Assembly (NCBI RefSeq): GCF_009731355.2
Contig: NZ_AP022810.1
Span: 806,001 to 870,000, forward strand
DNA from: Desulfuromonas sp. AOP6
GTDB lineage: Bacteria > Desulfobacterota > Desulfuromonadia > Desulfuromonadales > SZUA-540
Reading direction: 5' to 3'
DNA: 64,000 nt
A program made the translations under genes and the position numbers. The notes under the pieces were generated by a model. That model was not told the DNA's origin, did no database searches, and was given only the letters and a program-made list of their open reading frames with translations. Below are positions 48,624-57,792 of the stretch, piece by piece; the stretch's first letter is position 1; each line of letters opens with the position of its first letter.

Positions 48624-48671
48624 GGCGTGTTACAGGAAAGATTACGTGTTGTTGAAAAAAAAGCACTTTAA
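48459..48671 (+). CDS. hemP: HemP-type small protein, copy 1, with replaced C-terminus
   Basis: HemP proteins (about 60 residues) are encoded at the front of haem or iron uptake operons. This copy begins MANARQGVSGLSVGDSEK after AAAGGAGGAG and carries the family core ELFGELREVSIEHAGKEYRL. The usual ending (N-x-K-L-I-L-T-K) is missing; after SNEK the frame continues HGVLQERLRVVEKKAL for a total of 70 residues. The change happens exactly where the dispersed ~300-bp element begins. No uptake gene follows. It is probably a degenerate duplicate of the copy at 57256. Confidence 0.75.
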   Translation: MANARQGVSGLSVGDSEKNNRRTYDSPELFGELREVSIEHAGKEYRLRITSNEKHGVLQERLRVVEKKAL

Positions 48672-48975
48672 CGTTTTGCCCTGAACCTGATTTCATTTGA
48701 GGCACGGAACGTATCATGGTCTTAGATACGTTCCGTGCCATGAATCGGACGTCTGAAAGAACGAGAAAAACAGGTTCTGAGAGAAACGGCAAGCCATGGA
48801 TCGCGGAACATTTTCTTTCATATGAAGAATATTCCGCGATCCATGTCAGCGTCAGACTGACTGCATGGAGCGATGCCCAGATCCCATGACTAACTCCTGA
48901 TCAGGAAAAGCAGGTTGGCGCTCTTCCTCCGTGCGTTCTGCCCAATTATTTATTCCCAAACTGTTCAATCAGCTT
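48618..48975. repeat. Dispersed ~300-bp element, copy 2
   Basis: Starts ATGGCGTGTTACAGGAAA inside the end of hemP copy 1 and runs to ATTATTTATTCCCAAACT at the end of the PCYCGC gene. It contains two hairpins: CACGGAACGTATC/GATACGTTCCGTG (about 48703-48738, perfect over 13 bp) and CATGGATCGCGGAA/TTCCGCGATCCATG (about 48796-48845, perfect over 14 bp, with further pairing inside). Copy 1 at 21936-22260 has the same parts with a different hairpin sequence. Confidence 0.75.
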
Positions 48976-49455
48976 GGCGAATTTTTTCTCAAACCCGAGC
49001 GTCATTCTTTCCGTTGAAAAACCCGCCTCTTGCCACAAAAGGGCCATCATGGCCTGGCCGTAACAGATGTTGCAGTCGGACCCGTGATCGTCGAATCCTT
49101 TTTTGAGTTTCCCCTTCTTGAGAAAGCACCAACTCAGATCGGCATGGCCCATGGTGTCGCAGAAGCAGTAGCACTTGAATTTCTTAAGAAGTTCTGGCTC
49201 CTTTACCGCAATCATGTAGCCTGCCTCCACCGAATCGCTGGTAAAAACATACTGGGGGAATTTAACCGCATCCCAGTCTTCATCAGGGTATTTGCTGTCA
49301 AGAAGCGCCAGGGATTCCTGAGTCAAGTCGGCCATGCCGAGATTGAGTATGCGGTTGAATTCCTGGTCATCGCCGGCAAATACATGGCCCGCGGCCAACA
49401 AGAAGACCAAAACAGTAGCAATGACCGAAGTCAGGCGAAAAATGTTCGTTTTCAT
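48946..49455 (-). CDS. Exported PCYCGC-motif-like protein
   Basis: A 169-residue periplasmic protein. The signal peptide includes LTSVIATVLVFLLAAGHVFA. The cysteine pattern KCYCFCDTMGHADLSWCFLK, then HGSDCNICYGQAMMA, follows the PCYCGC family (five or six Cys in similar spacing), with the first Pro replaced by Lys. The function of the family is not known; the cysteines suggest metal or haem handling. ATG 49455 has TGGAGG upstream, better than 49467. It sits just downstream of the cytochrome b gene on the same strand and may be part of that operon. The last codons overlap the dispersed element. Confidence 0.75.
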   Translation of the reverse strand: MKTNIFRLTSVIATVLVFLLAAGHVFAGDDQEFNRILNLGMADLTQESLALLDSKYPDEDWDAVKFPQYVFTSDSVEAGYMIAVKEPELLKKFKCYCFCDTMGHADLSWCFLKKGKLKKGFDDHGSDCNICYGQAMMALLWQEAGFSTERMTLGFEKKFAKLIEQFGNK

Positions 49456-49475
49456 AAAAACCTCCATTCAGTTCG

Positions 49476-50525
49476 TTAAAAAGGCCAGATCAGGCCCCAG
49501 TTGGGGCCCCGAAACCATTGTCCGATAATGATAAAACCGACCTGGCTCAGCAGGAGAGCGCCAAAAAAGACATTGAGCAGGAGTCGATCCCTGGCAAACC
49601 ACATCCCCGGGGGACTTGCAGTACGGTCAAGGTATGGCGCCAGCACAAAGAAAATAAAAAGAAACAGGGGAACGGCAACACCACCCCAAAAGGCCGAATA
49701 ACTGACCAGTTCCTGGAAACCGACGAAATACCAGGGCGCTTTTGCCGGATTGGGCGGATGATTCGGATCGGCACGCTCAAAGAGCGGGGCATCGACTCCC
49801 AGGGCGAGAAAAAGGAGAAGGGCAAGGGTTAGCAGCGCCACGCTTGCTTCGGCGCGGTAAAGCCAGGGATCCACCGGGATTTTATCGCCCAGTTGATGGG
49901 GTGGTGAGGCAAGTCCCCCGTCTTTGCGAATGCGCCAGAGGTGCAGGCCAGTAAAAACCACGATAAGTGGTGGGATCACGCCGGCATGAAAAGCGAAGGA
50001 ACGCAGCAGGGTTTCCACGCCGACCTGGGAACCTCCCAGCAAGAAACGGCGCAGCCCGTTACCGATAAAGGGGATATACTCGGCAAGGGAAGAGGCAACC
50101 TTGGTCGCCCAATAGGCAACCTGGTCCCAGGGAAGCACATAGCCCGTAAAATTGGCGAATAGAACCAGGAGCAGCAAAACCAAGCCGTATTGCCAGTTCA
50201 AAGAACGCGACTTGTAGGCCGCGGTGAAAAAGACGCGCGCCATATGGAGAAACACCAGAACGATGAGCGCATTGGCTGCAACGAAGTGGAGATTCCGAAT
50301 CAGACGCCCAAAATAAAGGGTCGTGGTGATGTGCAGGATGCGCTCATAGGCCACGGCTGTATCCGGCACATAGTAGAGGAACAAGGTCGCCCCGGTGACC
50401 AACAAGACCCCCAGGCAGGTCAGGCAGGCCATGCCCAACCCTAGGGTCGTCGAGGGAGAAAGCGTGCGCCGGTAGACCATGACGGGGTGCAGGTGACTGA
50501 AAAAGTGACGTTTGGATGGCGGCAT
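49476..50525 (-). CDS. Cytochrome b of a bc-type quinol oxidoreductase
   Basis: A 349-residue membrane protein. It has the b6/b-type four-helix core with two haem-ligand His pairs: LHITTTLYFGRLIRNLHFVA with VFLHMARVFF, and AFHAGVIPPLIVVFTGLHLW. The Qo-site motif reads P-x-x-W in place (KAPWYFVGFQEL), and subunit-IV-type helices are fused at the C-terminus (VAVPLFLFIFFVLAPYLD). ATG 50525 was chosen for the ribosome-like GAGG upstream and the normal family start; the longer open frame lies over the Rieske gene. It is the third gene of a minus-strand operon with multihaem cytochrome c and Rieske protein. Confidence 0.92.
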   Translation of the reverse strand: MPPSKRHFFSHLHPVMVYRRTLSPSTTLGLGMACLTCLGVLLVTGATLFLYYVPDTAVAYERILHITTTLYFGRLIRNLHFVAANALIVLVFLHMARVFFTAAYKSRSLNWQYGLVLLLLVLFANFTGYVLPWDQVAYWATKVASSLAEYIPFIGNGLRRFLLGGSQVGVETLLRSFAFHAGVIPPLIVVFTGLHLWRIRKDGGLASPPHQLGDKIPVDPWLYRAEASVALLTLALLLFLALGVDAPLFERADPNHPPNPAKAPWYFVGFQELVSYSAFWGGVAVPLFLFIFFVLAPYLDRTASPPGMWFARDRLLLNVFFGALLLSQVGFIIIGQWFRGPNWGLIWPF

Positions 50526-50529
50526 GGAC

Positions 50530-50973
50530 CTAACCTCGTTTAACCCAGAGGGGCGAATCAAGGCGGGTGCTGCCCTGGATCCAAACCCGTCCGTTTTGAA
50601 TGCGCACGGGCAGCCAGTCGAGGTCCCGGGAAGCGGGCCCCGATAGGACTTTGCCCGAAGACGCGAATTCACTGCCGTGACAGGGGCAGAAAAAACCTTG
50701 ATCAACAGCGTTGACCAGGCACCCCAAATGGGGACATTCAAGACTCAACGCGCCAATATCCTCCCCCCGGCACAAAAGAGCGACACGCTGGCCGGGAAAG
50801 GCGCTCGTTCCCTCTTCAGGGAGGCTGTCCACCGCCGTCACGTCAGACCAGTGCCGCGAGGAAAAACGGCCGGCGGCCAGCCAGACCTGCGCAAAAATAC
50901 CACCGAGGGCAGCACCAGCCACAGCCAAGGCGGGCATGGAGATAGCGCGAAATAACCATTGGCGCCGAGTCAT
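50530..50973 (-). CDS. Rieske iron-sulfur protein
   Basis: A 147-residue protein with a twin-arginine-like start ([20 protein letters not shown]) and one membrane anchor. The 2Fe-2S ligands are in [10 protein letters not shown] and CPCHGSEF. It passes electrons from quinol at the Qo site to cytochrome c. ATG 50973 has AGGAG eight bases upstream and overlaps the stop of the multihaem gene (ATGA); the open frame to 51018 lies in that gene. The next gene, cytochrome b, starts four bases after its stop. Confidence 0.94.
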   Translation of the reverse strand: MTRRQWLFRAISMPALAVAGAALGGIFAQVWLAAGRFSSRHWSDVTAVDSLPEEGTSAFPGQRVALLCRGEDIGALSLECPHLGCLVNAVDQGFFCPCHGSEFASSGKVLSGPASRDLDWLPVRIQNGRVWIQGSTRLDSPLWVKRG

Positions 50974-52616
50974 GGTCGGTCTCCTGAGAATCGTCGGACT
51001 TTCTCTACCAGGGCCCACGCCTCCTCGTCACTGACAACTCCCCGCCATGCAGGCATGGCGGTCCCGGAGACACCATTGAGAATACCTCGCAGAATGCGTT
51101 CATCCTCAATGGCCGCAAAAAAGGGCGCGTTGGTCAAATTGCGGGGACGCGGCAGATCCCTGCTGGCCTCTGGCCCTTTTCCGGTGCCGCTTCTCCCATG
51201 GCATTCTGCACAAAACCGGTCATAGAGGCGTTCAGCTCGTTGCAGGGGCAGGGCATCCGGTCTGGGAGGCAGCGGTGTTTCCTCCACCTTGTCTTGACGG
51301 GAGATGCCAATGAAGGATTGGAAGATTAAATCGAGCAGGTCCTCTCGGGATTTTGCGGACAAAACATGCTCATAAGGCGGCATGGAGGTCCCGGAGATGC
51401 CCCGGGCGAGGCTGTCCCGCAACCGTGAATCAGTGACCCGCCGGAAAAACCCGTCATTGCCCAGAAAAGCCCGCGGAAACTGCGCCAGATTGGCTTGGAT
51501 AAGTCCTTTGCCGTCGCCATTGGCAGCATGACACCGTTGACAGTGATGCATGTAGATTTCTTTCGCCTCCAGGTGATGCGCCTCTTCGGAGGTGCTTCCC
51601 TCCAAAAATTCGACCAGTTCCACCTTAGCTGCGGCGTTCAGCAGGGATGGCGGCATGGCAGCTCCAGGGATCAAACGCGACGGATGTTCCAGAAAACCTT
51701 CAAGGTAATCCCGGTCACGCATCTTGCCTACACGGGTGAGGTCGGGAGCAATGCGACCATCCTCCTCTTTATATTGATGACAGGCCAGACAGCCTCCCTG
51801 CCATAAAAGTCGTTCTCCCGCCACCAGAGAGGAATCTTCGGGGACGACGTCCGGCACCGCCACAGCGGGGCGACCTGCCGTCACCCACATGGGAGAGGTA
51901 AAGAGGGGGGCCTCCACCCGACTCTTGAGAAAATAAGTGAGGTCACGCACCTGATTGCGGGAGAGGGGAAAGCGCGGCATGGTCGAGTTGTCAGGCTCGG
52001 CGCGGGGGTCTCGAATGGCCTTTTCCAGTTGAGCCAGTCCCAGCTGCGAACCGACATGGCTCAGGTCCGGACCGAATCCGCTATCCTCAGGCATGCCGTT
52101 CAAATAGTGACAGAGATAGCAGGCCTTTTGCCGAAAAAGTCGGTAGCCGTTCCAGGCCTTCTCTGCTCCCGGCAGAACTTCCAGTTCATGACAAACATAG
52201 CATCGCCCCTGCACTTGCTGTCCCTGCAGCACTTGCCGTCCTCCCAGTCCAGGCAGGCCATGGGAGAATGTACGGTCCATCGCCATCCCTTCACCAAGAT
52301 GACAGCCTGTGCAGCCCAGGCGTTCCGGCGCGTGAGGAGTGATGTCAGGATGCGAGGCACTCATCCAATGGGTGCCTTCCCAGGTGGGACTTCCTCCCTC
52401 CGTATGACAGGTCGTGCAATGTTCACGGACGGGGCTGCCTCCCAGGTTGACAGTAATATCCGCGATAGTCCCATGGAATTGGTGATCGTGATTGTCACCG
52501 GTCAGGAGGGCGAGCAGGGAAGCGGCCAGCACCAGCAAACTGGCGACGGCCAAAAGGGGGCTTATCCAGCGGGGGGGTGGGGTTTCTCCTTTTGGCAATT
52601 GTTTATCTTGTGTCAA
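50970..52616 (-). CDS. Membrane-anchored seven-haem cytochrome c
   Basis: A 548-residue protein with one N-terminal membrane anchor ([20 protein letters not shown]) and seven CxxCH haem sites: CTTCH, CTGCH, CYVCH, CYLCH, CLACH, CQRCH and CAECH. The later ones sit in class I cytochrome c-like modules with distal Met candidates (STMPRF, AAMPPS, TSMPPY, TAMPAW). As first gene of the operon with Rieske protein and cytochrome b, it is the likely electron acceptor of this quinol oxidoreductase, in place of cytochrome c1. The start is TTG 52616; GGGGG lies a few bases upstream. No ATG in frame fits. Confidence 0.9.
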   Translation of the reverse strand: MTQDKQLPKGETPPPRWISPLLAVASLLVLAASLLALLTGDNHDHQFHGTIADITVNLGGSPVREHCTTCHTEGGSPTWEGTHWMSASHPDITPHAPERLGCTGCHLGEGMAMDRTFSHGLPGLGGRQVLQGQQVQGRCYVCHELEVLPGAEKAWNGYRLFRQKACYLCHYLNGMPEDSGFGPDLSHVGSQLGLAQLEKAIRDPRAEPDNSTMPRFPLSRNQVRDLTYFLKSRVEAPLFTSPMWVTAGRPAVAVPDVVPEDSSLVAGERLLWQGGCLACHQYKEEDGRIAPDLTRVGKMRDRDYLEGFLEHPSRLIPGAAMPPSLLNAAAKVELVEFLEGSTSEEAHHLEAKEIYMHHCQRCHAANGDGKGLIQANLAQFPRAFLGNDGFFRRVTDSRLRDSLARGISGTSMPPYEHVLSAKSREDLLDLIFQSFIGISRQDKVEETPLPPRPDALPLQRAERLYDRFCAECHGRSGTGKGPEASRDLPRPRNLTNAPFFAAIEDERILRGILNGVSGTAMPAWRGVVSDEEAWALVEKVRRFSGDRP

Positions 52617-52703
52617 CGCATACCCCCGAAATCATCCTGTGCAGCGGCGCTTCTGCTGCCCGTCTTGACGACCAGCGTTCAGGGCCTGATCAATGCCGGA
52701 CAA

Positions 52704-53327
52704 TCAGTCCCGCTCCACCTGAAGGCTGACAGAGCGGAGTATCTCCTGCATCTCCCGGTAATCTTCCGGATTGCGCTTGAAGTCCGTGTAGTACAGGTAA
52801 AACCAATGGCGATCGGCAAAACCGATCACGCCACAAAACAAAACCGGTTCATCATGCCTGCGATAGGTCGCTTCAAGCTGATAGGCGTATTGAGCCCCCG
52901 GGATGCGTATTTTCTCGACGTCATGCTTTACGTCGCTGAGCCCTTCTTCGCCTTGCAGGGCCTTTCCGGCGAAGGCCGCCGACCGCTTCACCGCTTGCCG
53001 CCCAGGAGCCGGCTCGCCCTCTCTAAGAGCGCTGAAATCAACAGCCAGCCAGGCCCCACTTTCGGCATTGACAATAAAAAGCTCATTGACGGAAAGGATG
53101 TCGCGTGCCACTTCTGCTGGATCTTCTTTCCCGGCCTTTCTCAGCATCTCCTGCCCCAGATGGGTAGCGGTCTCCTGCACCAGGGGCTCGGGAGGCGAGG
53201 CACTTACCTGCCAGTGGTCACCGGGCAATTCAGCATGCAAAAGGATACCAGGCACCACTTCAATGGTTGCACCGAACGCCGTTAGCGGAACAACCAGCAA
53301 CAGAATTAAAAAAACAAGGTGTTTCAT
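52704..53327 (-). CDS. Exported protein of unknown function
   Basis: A 207-residue protein with a signal peptide (LVFLILLLVVPLTAFGA). The mature part has SGAWLAVDFSALREGEPAPG and a late aromatic stretch FCGVIGFADRHWFYLYYTDF. I do not recognise a family. It lies 87 bp upstream of the multihaem cytochrome gene on the same strand and may be the first gene of that operon. A weak ribosome site (GGAGAG) precedes ATG 53327. No cysteine pair or haem site is present. Confidence 0.7.
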   Translation of the reverse strand: MKHLVFLILLLVVPLTAFGATIEVVPGILLHAELPGDHWQVSASPPEPLVQETATHLGQEMLRKAGKEDPAEVARDILSVNELFIVNAESGAWLAVDFSALREGEPAPGRQAVKRSAAFAGKALQGEEGLSDVKHDVEKIRIPGAQYAYQLEATYRRHDEPVLFCGVIGFADRHWFYLYYTDFKRNPEDYREMQEILRSVSLQVERD

Positions 53328-53878
53328 TTATCAATACTCTCCAGATTTCTGCCGGCCCAAGCCGGGCACAAACGACAGGGGGGCAATTAAAGGTTTCGGG
53401 CGGACTCACATCTTTTTAGCAGGTTTCAGGCCAAGCCCAATCCTCCGCCACAGGAACGGCTACCGAAAGCCAGGAGATCGTCAAAATGCCGGGCCCAAGT
53501 AACATTTGACTGCAGACTCATCCCTGTTTTTAGGAATTCAATCCGCGCGCCACTGCTTTTCCCCAGCTTTCCTCTGTTGAATATTGCCAAAGGCTGTAGA
53601 TTATCCCACAAAAAAACATCCCGACAGCCTGGCTGGTCTTCTAATAATTTCGATGGATCTTTCGAGAAGCTTCTGCAGGACTTTGGCAGATAGCCGCCTC
53701 CCTGGCCACTTCTCCATCTAACTCACCATCATCAAACAGCAGGTCGCTGACCACAAAGCTCTCCAATAGCCACATCCCCCTCCATAAAACAGAGGAGGTG
53801 AGGTCCCGGAACATCATAAAGGGTGATAAATAATCGGATAAACCTGTTGAGTGTCAGCGATGTCGTGGCACTCAACAC
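53328..53878. other. 550-bp gap with only doubtful small frames
   Basis: On the minus strand two short frames could be remnants: 53641-53775 (44 residues, from MWLLESFVVSDLLFDDGE) with a G-rich site touching its ATG, and 53426-53611 (61 residues from a TTG, ending GSRSCGGGLGLA). Neither resembles a known family. Their codon use is unremarkable and neither has a well-spaced ribosome site. No promoter was pinned down. The region may be the ruin of a small gene. Confidence 0.4.
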
Positions 53879-54106
53879 TTAACCATTATGACCACCAGTT
53901 TTCTCTATGGGCCAATCTGCAAATGCAATGAAATAAAGTAAAAAGAGATTAGCGACGGGAATCAGAATGAGAATTCCCAGCCAGCCCGGATATCCAGCGC
54001 GCTGGCAGATACGCCAGACCGGGATGACGACCACAACGCCGATCACCAGCATCCACAGCCAATGACCTCCCCACATGGTGTTGTTATACATATGATTCCC
54101 CATCAT
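53879..54106 (-). CDS. Small membrane protein
   Basis: A 75-residue protein with a His/Met/Asn-rich N-terminus (MMGNHMYNNTMWGGHW) and two membrane helices (LWMLVIGVVVVIPVW and LGILILIPVANLFLLYFIAF). A strong AAAGGAGGGG precedes the start. It lies about 115 bp downstream of the copper-type ATPase gene on the same strand. The Met/His-rich tail on the N-side suggests metal handling, but the family is not recognised with certainty; similar two-helix proteins occur with YHS and copper genes. Confidence 0.7.
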   Translation of the reverse strand: MMGNHMYNNTMWGGHWLWMLVIGVVVVIPVWRICQRAGYPGWLGILILIPVANLFLLYFIAFADWPIEKTGGHNG

Positions 54107-54222
54107 GGTATGCCCCTCCTTTCAATTCCGTGTTTGAGTGGTTGTGTTTATCCGATCCATTGTGGCCGGATTGTCTGGTCCACGCCGATTGTTTGTATCT
54201 GGTCGCAAGGTTCGCTACACGA

Positions 54223-56517
54223 TTATAGCGTGACCTTGCGCAGCCGTAAGGCGTTGCTGATGACCGAAACGGAACTGAAGGCCATGGCGGCACCGGCGAT
54301 CATCGGGCTGAGCAGGATGCCGAAGATGGGATAGAGCACTCCAGCTGCGATAGGTACACCGGTTGCATTGTAGATAAAGGCGAAAAACAGGTTCTGGCGG
54401 ATATTGAGCATAACCGCGCGGCTGAGGCGTAAGCCACTCACAATGCCACGCAGGTCGCCCTTCACCAGGGTCAGGCCGGCACTCTCGATGGCAACGTCCG
54501 TGCCTGTGCCCATGGCGACACCCACATCGGCGGCAGCAAGGGCGGGCGCGTCATTGATTCCGTCACCCGCCATGGCAACGCGGTGTCCCTTAGCCTTCAA
54601 TTCATTGACAATGCGTTGTTTGTCCTCGGGAGAGACTTCGGCATGTATTTCGTCGATCCCCAGTTCTTTGGCCACGGCTTTGGCAGTGCGCAGATTATCC
54701 CCTGTGCACATGACCACGGTGATTCCCATCTCGTGCAGCGATTCGATAGCCTCCTTCGAGGTTCTTTTGATCGGATCTGCGATGGCGATGAGGCCGAGGA
54801 GCTGATCGTCGCGTCCCGCCCAGATGACTGTCTTGGCCTCACCTTGCAGTCGCTCCGCTTCCTTCGTCAGCGCGGCGGGGATGGTGATGTTTGCCGCTTC
54901 GAGGAATGTCCTTTTGCCGATACGAATCAGCGCACCTTCGATTCTGGCCTGGACGCCGCCACCGGTCGTGCTCTCGAAGTCGGTGATGTCCGGCAGTTCC
55001 AGATCCTCTTGCTTCGCCTTATCGACAACAGCCCGGGCGAGGGGGTGCTCGGACTGAGACTCGACGGCCGCCGCCAGACGCAACAAGTCGCCGGTTTTAA
55101 CCTCGTCTGGCGCTTGCGCATCGACAACTGAGGGCTTGCCCTCGGTGAGCGTGCCGGTCTTGTCGGTGATGAGGTGCGTGACCTTTTCAGCGCGTTCGAT
55201 GGCTTCGGCGTTTTTGATCAGGATGCCGTTTTGGGCACCTATGCCGACACCGACCATGATCGACATGGGGGTGGCCAGACCCAGCGCGCAGGGGCAGGCG
55301 ATAATCAGCACAGAAACGGCGACCACGATGGCGTAGGCCATGGCTGGCGCCGGGCCGAAGGCGGCCCAGACCGCGAAAGCGATCAGGGCGGTCAATACGA
55401 CCGCAGGCACAAAATAGCCCGCGACCTGGTCGGCCAGTTTCTGGATTGGTGCCCGGCTGCGTTGGGCCTCGGCGACCATTTTTACGATCCGGGCGAGCAT
55501 GGTTTCCTCGCCCACGGCCTCAGCGCGCATGACGAAGCTGCCGGTCTGGTTGACTGTGGCGCCGATGACTTTGTCATTCACGCCTTTCTTCACGGGAATC
55601 GGCTCGCCGGTGAGCATGGATTCGTCAATCGTGCTTTTTCCGTCGAGAATGACGCCGTCGAGAGGAATCTTTTCGCCGGGCCGCACGCGCAGGTGGTCGC
55701 CTTTTTTAATGGCGTCGATCTCCACTTCCTCTTCCTCACCGTCTTCCTTGACCCGGTGCGCGGTTTTGGCCGCGAGGCCCAGCAAACTCTGGATGGCTTT
55801 ACCGGTCTGCCGCCGGGCGCGGGCTTCGAGCCACTGCCCGAACAGGATGAGGGTCGTGATGACCGTGCCCGCCTCGAAATACAGGGCGACTTCACCATGC
55901 ATGCGGAAGGAATCCGGGAAAAGTTCCGGAAACAAAACCGCCACGACGCTATAAGCATAGGCCGCACCGACACCCAGCATGATGAGTGTGAACATGTTCA
56001 GGCTGCGGTTGACGATGGATCGCCAGCCTCGAGTGAAAAACATGCTGCCCGCCCACAGAATGACGGGTGTCGCCAGAATAAGCTCCAACCAGCCCTGAAG
56101 CTTCGCCGAAAGGAACCCTTCAAAGGAGAGCCCTGGAATCATGCTATCGAAAGCGAGAAGCAGAACGGGCAGGGTCAGCGCGCCGGCAACAAGAGTTTTG
56201 CGCTTCAAGCTCCGAATAGCCGCCTCTTCCTCTTCAGCGTCGTTGCTGGACGCACTCAAGGGCTCCAGATCCATGCCGCATTTGGGGCAGTTTCCTGGCC
56301 CCTGCTGGATAATTTCGGGGTGCATCGGACAGGTGTATTTCCGCGACGCAGCAGCCGGATCGGATGTTTTCGGCTGCGGATGAAGATAGGCATCGGGATC
56401 AGCCGTGAACTTCTCTCGGCATTTATCCGAGCAGAAGGTATAGGTTTCTCCCTTCCACTGTGCTGTTCCGCCTTTGGAATCGGAGGTGACCTCCATGCCG
56501 CATACAGGATCTCGCAT
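54223..56517 (-). CDS. copA: Copper-type P1B ATPase with YHS and heavy-metal-binding N-terminus
   Basis: A 764-residue heavy-metal exporter. The N-terminus has a YHS domain ([15 protein letters not shown], then [10 protein letters not shown]) and a metal-binding domain ([20 protein letters not shown]). There is no classical CxxC HMA domain. The ATPase core is complete: TGEP, the membrane CPC ([13 protein letters not shown]), phosphorylation site DKTGTLTEG, the SEHPLA motif, and hinge [10 protein letters not shown]. Late membrane helices show [11 protein letters not shown] and the metal-site Met-x-x-Ser (MAFSSVSV), which point to monovalent copper. ATG 56517 has AAAGGTG upstream. Silver is possible as well. 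Confidence 0.93.
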   Translation of the reverse strand: MRDPVCGMEVTSDSKGGTAQWKGETYTFCSDKCREKFTADPDAYLHPQPKTSDPAAASRKYTCPMHPEIIQQGPGNCPKCGMDLEPLSASSNDAEEEEAAIRSLKRKTLVAGALTLPVLLLAFDSMIPGLSFEGFLSAKLQGWLELILATPVILWAGSMFFTRGWRSIVNRSLNMFTLIMLGVGAAYAYSVVAVLFPELFPDSFRMHGEVALYFEAGTVITTLILFGQWLEARARRQTGKAIQSLLGLAAKTAHRVKEDGEEEEVEIDAIKKGDHLRVRPGEKIPLDGVILDGKSTIDESMLTGEPIPVKKGVNDKVIGATVNQTGSFVMRAEAVGEETMLARIVKMVAEAQRSRAPIQKLADQVAGYFVPAVVLTALIAFAVWAAFGPAPAMAYAIVVAVSVLIIACPCALGLATPMSIMVGVGIGAQNGILIKNAEAIERAEKVTHLITDKTGTLTEGKPSVVDAQAPDEVKTGDLLRLAAAVESQSEHPLARAVVDKAKQEDLELPDITDFESTTGGGVQARIEGALIRIGKRTFLEAANITIPAALTKEAERLQGEAKTVIWAGRDDQLLGLIAIADPIKRTSKEAIESLHEMGITVVMCTGDNLRTAKAVAKELGIDEIHAEVSPEDKQRIVNELKAKGHRVAMAGDGINDAPALAAADVGVAMGTGTDVAIESAGLTLVKGDLRGIVSGLRLSRAVMLNIRQNLFFAFIYNATGVPIAAGVLYPIFGILLSPMIAGAAMAFSSVSVISNALRLRKVTL

Positions 56518-57049
56518 GATTTACACCTTTTCTTTCGGGAATGAATTCATTGGAATATGTTTTCCAGATTTGCAGTACCGCCGTCTGTCTGTACTTTCGA
56601 AAAAAGAAAATTACATTAATTCTACTGCTTATGATCGATTTTGCTTGATTGGATCTCCCGTTTCTGTTTTTTGCAAACAAACAAAGGGTCATCCATTGCA
56701 CCATGGGACCCCACTGCATTATGCCATTGCACCTGTTGATCGGCTGTCAACTTTGCCCACCATCAGCACATGGTCCAACTGTGTAAAACATTACAAACCA
56801 ATGAAATTAGATACAAAACGGGTTCGCAGTGGGTCGCGGTTGGACGCCGTTGATGGGTCAGATTTCGATGCCGATTGACAGATCTTTGCTGGTCAGTGAA
56901 AATCGCCGGGTATTTACCAAAAAAGCTTTGGAAATCAGAATGTTCCGGGTGTGGTGCCTCATCACCCTATTACTCTACCTGCTGTGTGGGGTGGGCACCC
57001 GAGGGGGTGGCACTGATGAGTCAGACCACAAAAAAGAAAAAATTATCTG
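56518..57049. other. Gene-free stretch between copA and hemP copy 2
   Basis: No gene is supported. From 56881 on it contains a partial third copy of the 85-bp dispersed segment (GATCTTTGCTGGTCAGTGAA), then diverged sequence up to the hemP promoter. The stretch 56518-56880 shows nothing recognisable beyond the presumed copA promoter near its left end. Confidence 0.55.
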
Positions 57050-57078
57050 TTGACAAGGAAAATGAAAACCGTTATCAA
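57050..57078 (+). promoter_or_regulatory. Promoter with Fur-like box upstream of hemP copy 2
   Basis: TTGACA (57050-57055), 17 bp, TATCAA (57073-57078). TGAAAACCGTTATCA at 57063-57077 covers the spacer and -10 box and matches 12 of 15 core Fur-box positions. The same box is kept at 48266-48280 although the flanks have drifted. It should drive hemP and probably the uptake genes that follow. Confidence 0.7.
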
Positions 57079-57255
57079 TTAACGAAATTGCGACAAGGCT
57101 GATGCCAGGCGAGGCAACCTGAAAAAATAGGAAACAATTCTCTACCTTGAGGTAGCCAAGTCAAGAGTTGACACTTGTTTACAAGAAAATAAACCGCTTT
57201 TCAGAAGAAGGTAAAAAGGATTGTCAAAAACATGCCAGCGAAAGGAGGAGAAATC

Positions 57256-57435
57256 ATGGCTAATGCCCGGCAGGGCGTATCCGGTTTGAGTGCAGGCGAC
57301 AGTGAAAAGAATAACCGGCGAACGTATGACAGCCCCGAGCTTTTTGGGGAATTGCGTGAGGTGTTCATCGAACATGCCGGCAAAGAGTATCGCCTGAGAA
57401 TCACAAGCAACGAAAAACTCATCCTTACCAAGTAA
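57256..57435 (+). CDS. hemP: HemP-type small protein, copy 2 (intact)
   Basis: A 59-residue protein with the complete HemP pattern: ELFGELREVFIEHAGKEYRL, then RITSNEKLILTK at the end. ATG 57256 has AAAGGAGGAG seven bases upstream; an upstream ATG (MPAKGGEI) overlaps that ribosome site and is unlikely. HemP is a small conserved member of haem/iron uptake operons and may act as an activator or a chaperone; its mechanism is not settled. A TonB-dependent receptor follows after 357 bp. Confidence 0.88.
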   Translation: MANARQGVSGLSAGDSEKNNRRTYDSPELFGELREVFIEHAGKEYRLRITSNEKLILTK

Positions 57436-57792
57436 TCCATTTGGGCCTTTGCCCTAAATGAATCCAGCCAGCCACGTTTGCCTCTTTCGGCGAGACGAAG
57501 CCAGCCAACGCTACTTTCAACGTCTTTACGTCAAGAGGTATACGCATGTCACGTAGATTTACAGTCCCCGCTATTTCATCTCGTATTCTGTCCTTTTTGT
57601 CCCGTCGTTTTTCCTTTGCGGTTGTAGCACAGGGCCGGTTCCTTCGAACCGATGAAGAAAGGGTCATGGCCGCCCTCAGCAATTAGCTGGGTGGTCAGCT
57701 CCAAAGACGGCAGGGTTTGCCGGGCATCGGCTCGGTTAATGTCAAGATATTGTCAACCTAAGAGTTGCCCTGAATATTTAAGGAGATGTGGG
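57436..57792. other. Gap between hemP and the receptor gene with a degenerate minus-strand frame
   Basis: A small stem CATTTGGGC/GCCCTAAATG directly after hemP (57437-57459) may attenuate the transcript. On the minus strand, two out-of-register frames look protein-like: about 57607-57740 (ADARQTLPSLELTTQLIAEG, then GGHDPFFIGSKEPALCYNRK) and 57425-57560 (MRIPLDVKTLKVALAGFVSP). Together they may be a frameshifted remnant of a gene I cannot name. The receptor ribosome site AAGGAGATG lies at the right end. Confidence 0.45.

Noticed and set aside
50526-50741. Cytochrome b extension of 72 residues
   Set aside because: It lies inside the Rieske gene and is not membrane-like. ATG 50525 gives the normal family start.
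55174-56544. 456-residue plus-strand frame opposite copA
   Set aside because: The minus-strand ATPase has all P-type motifs. This frame is His/Gly/Asp-rich antisense translation.
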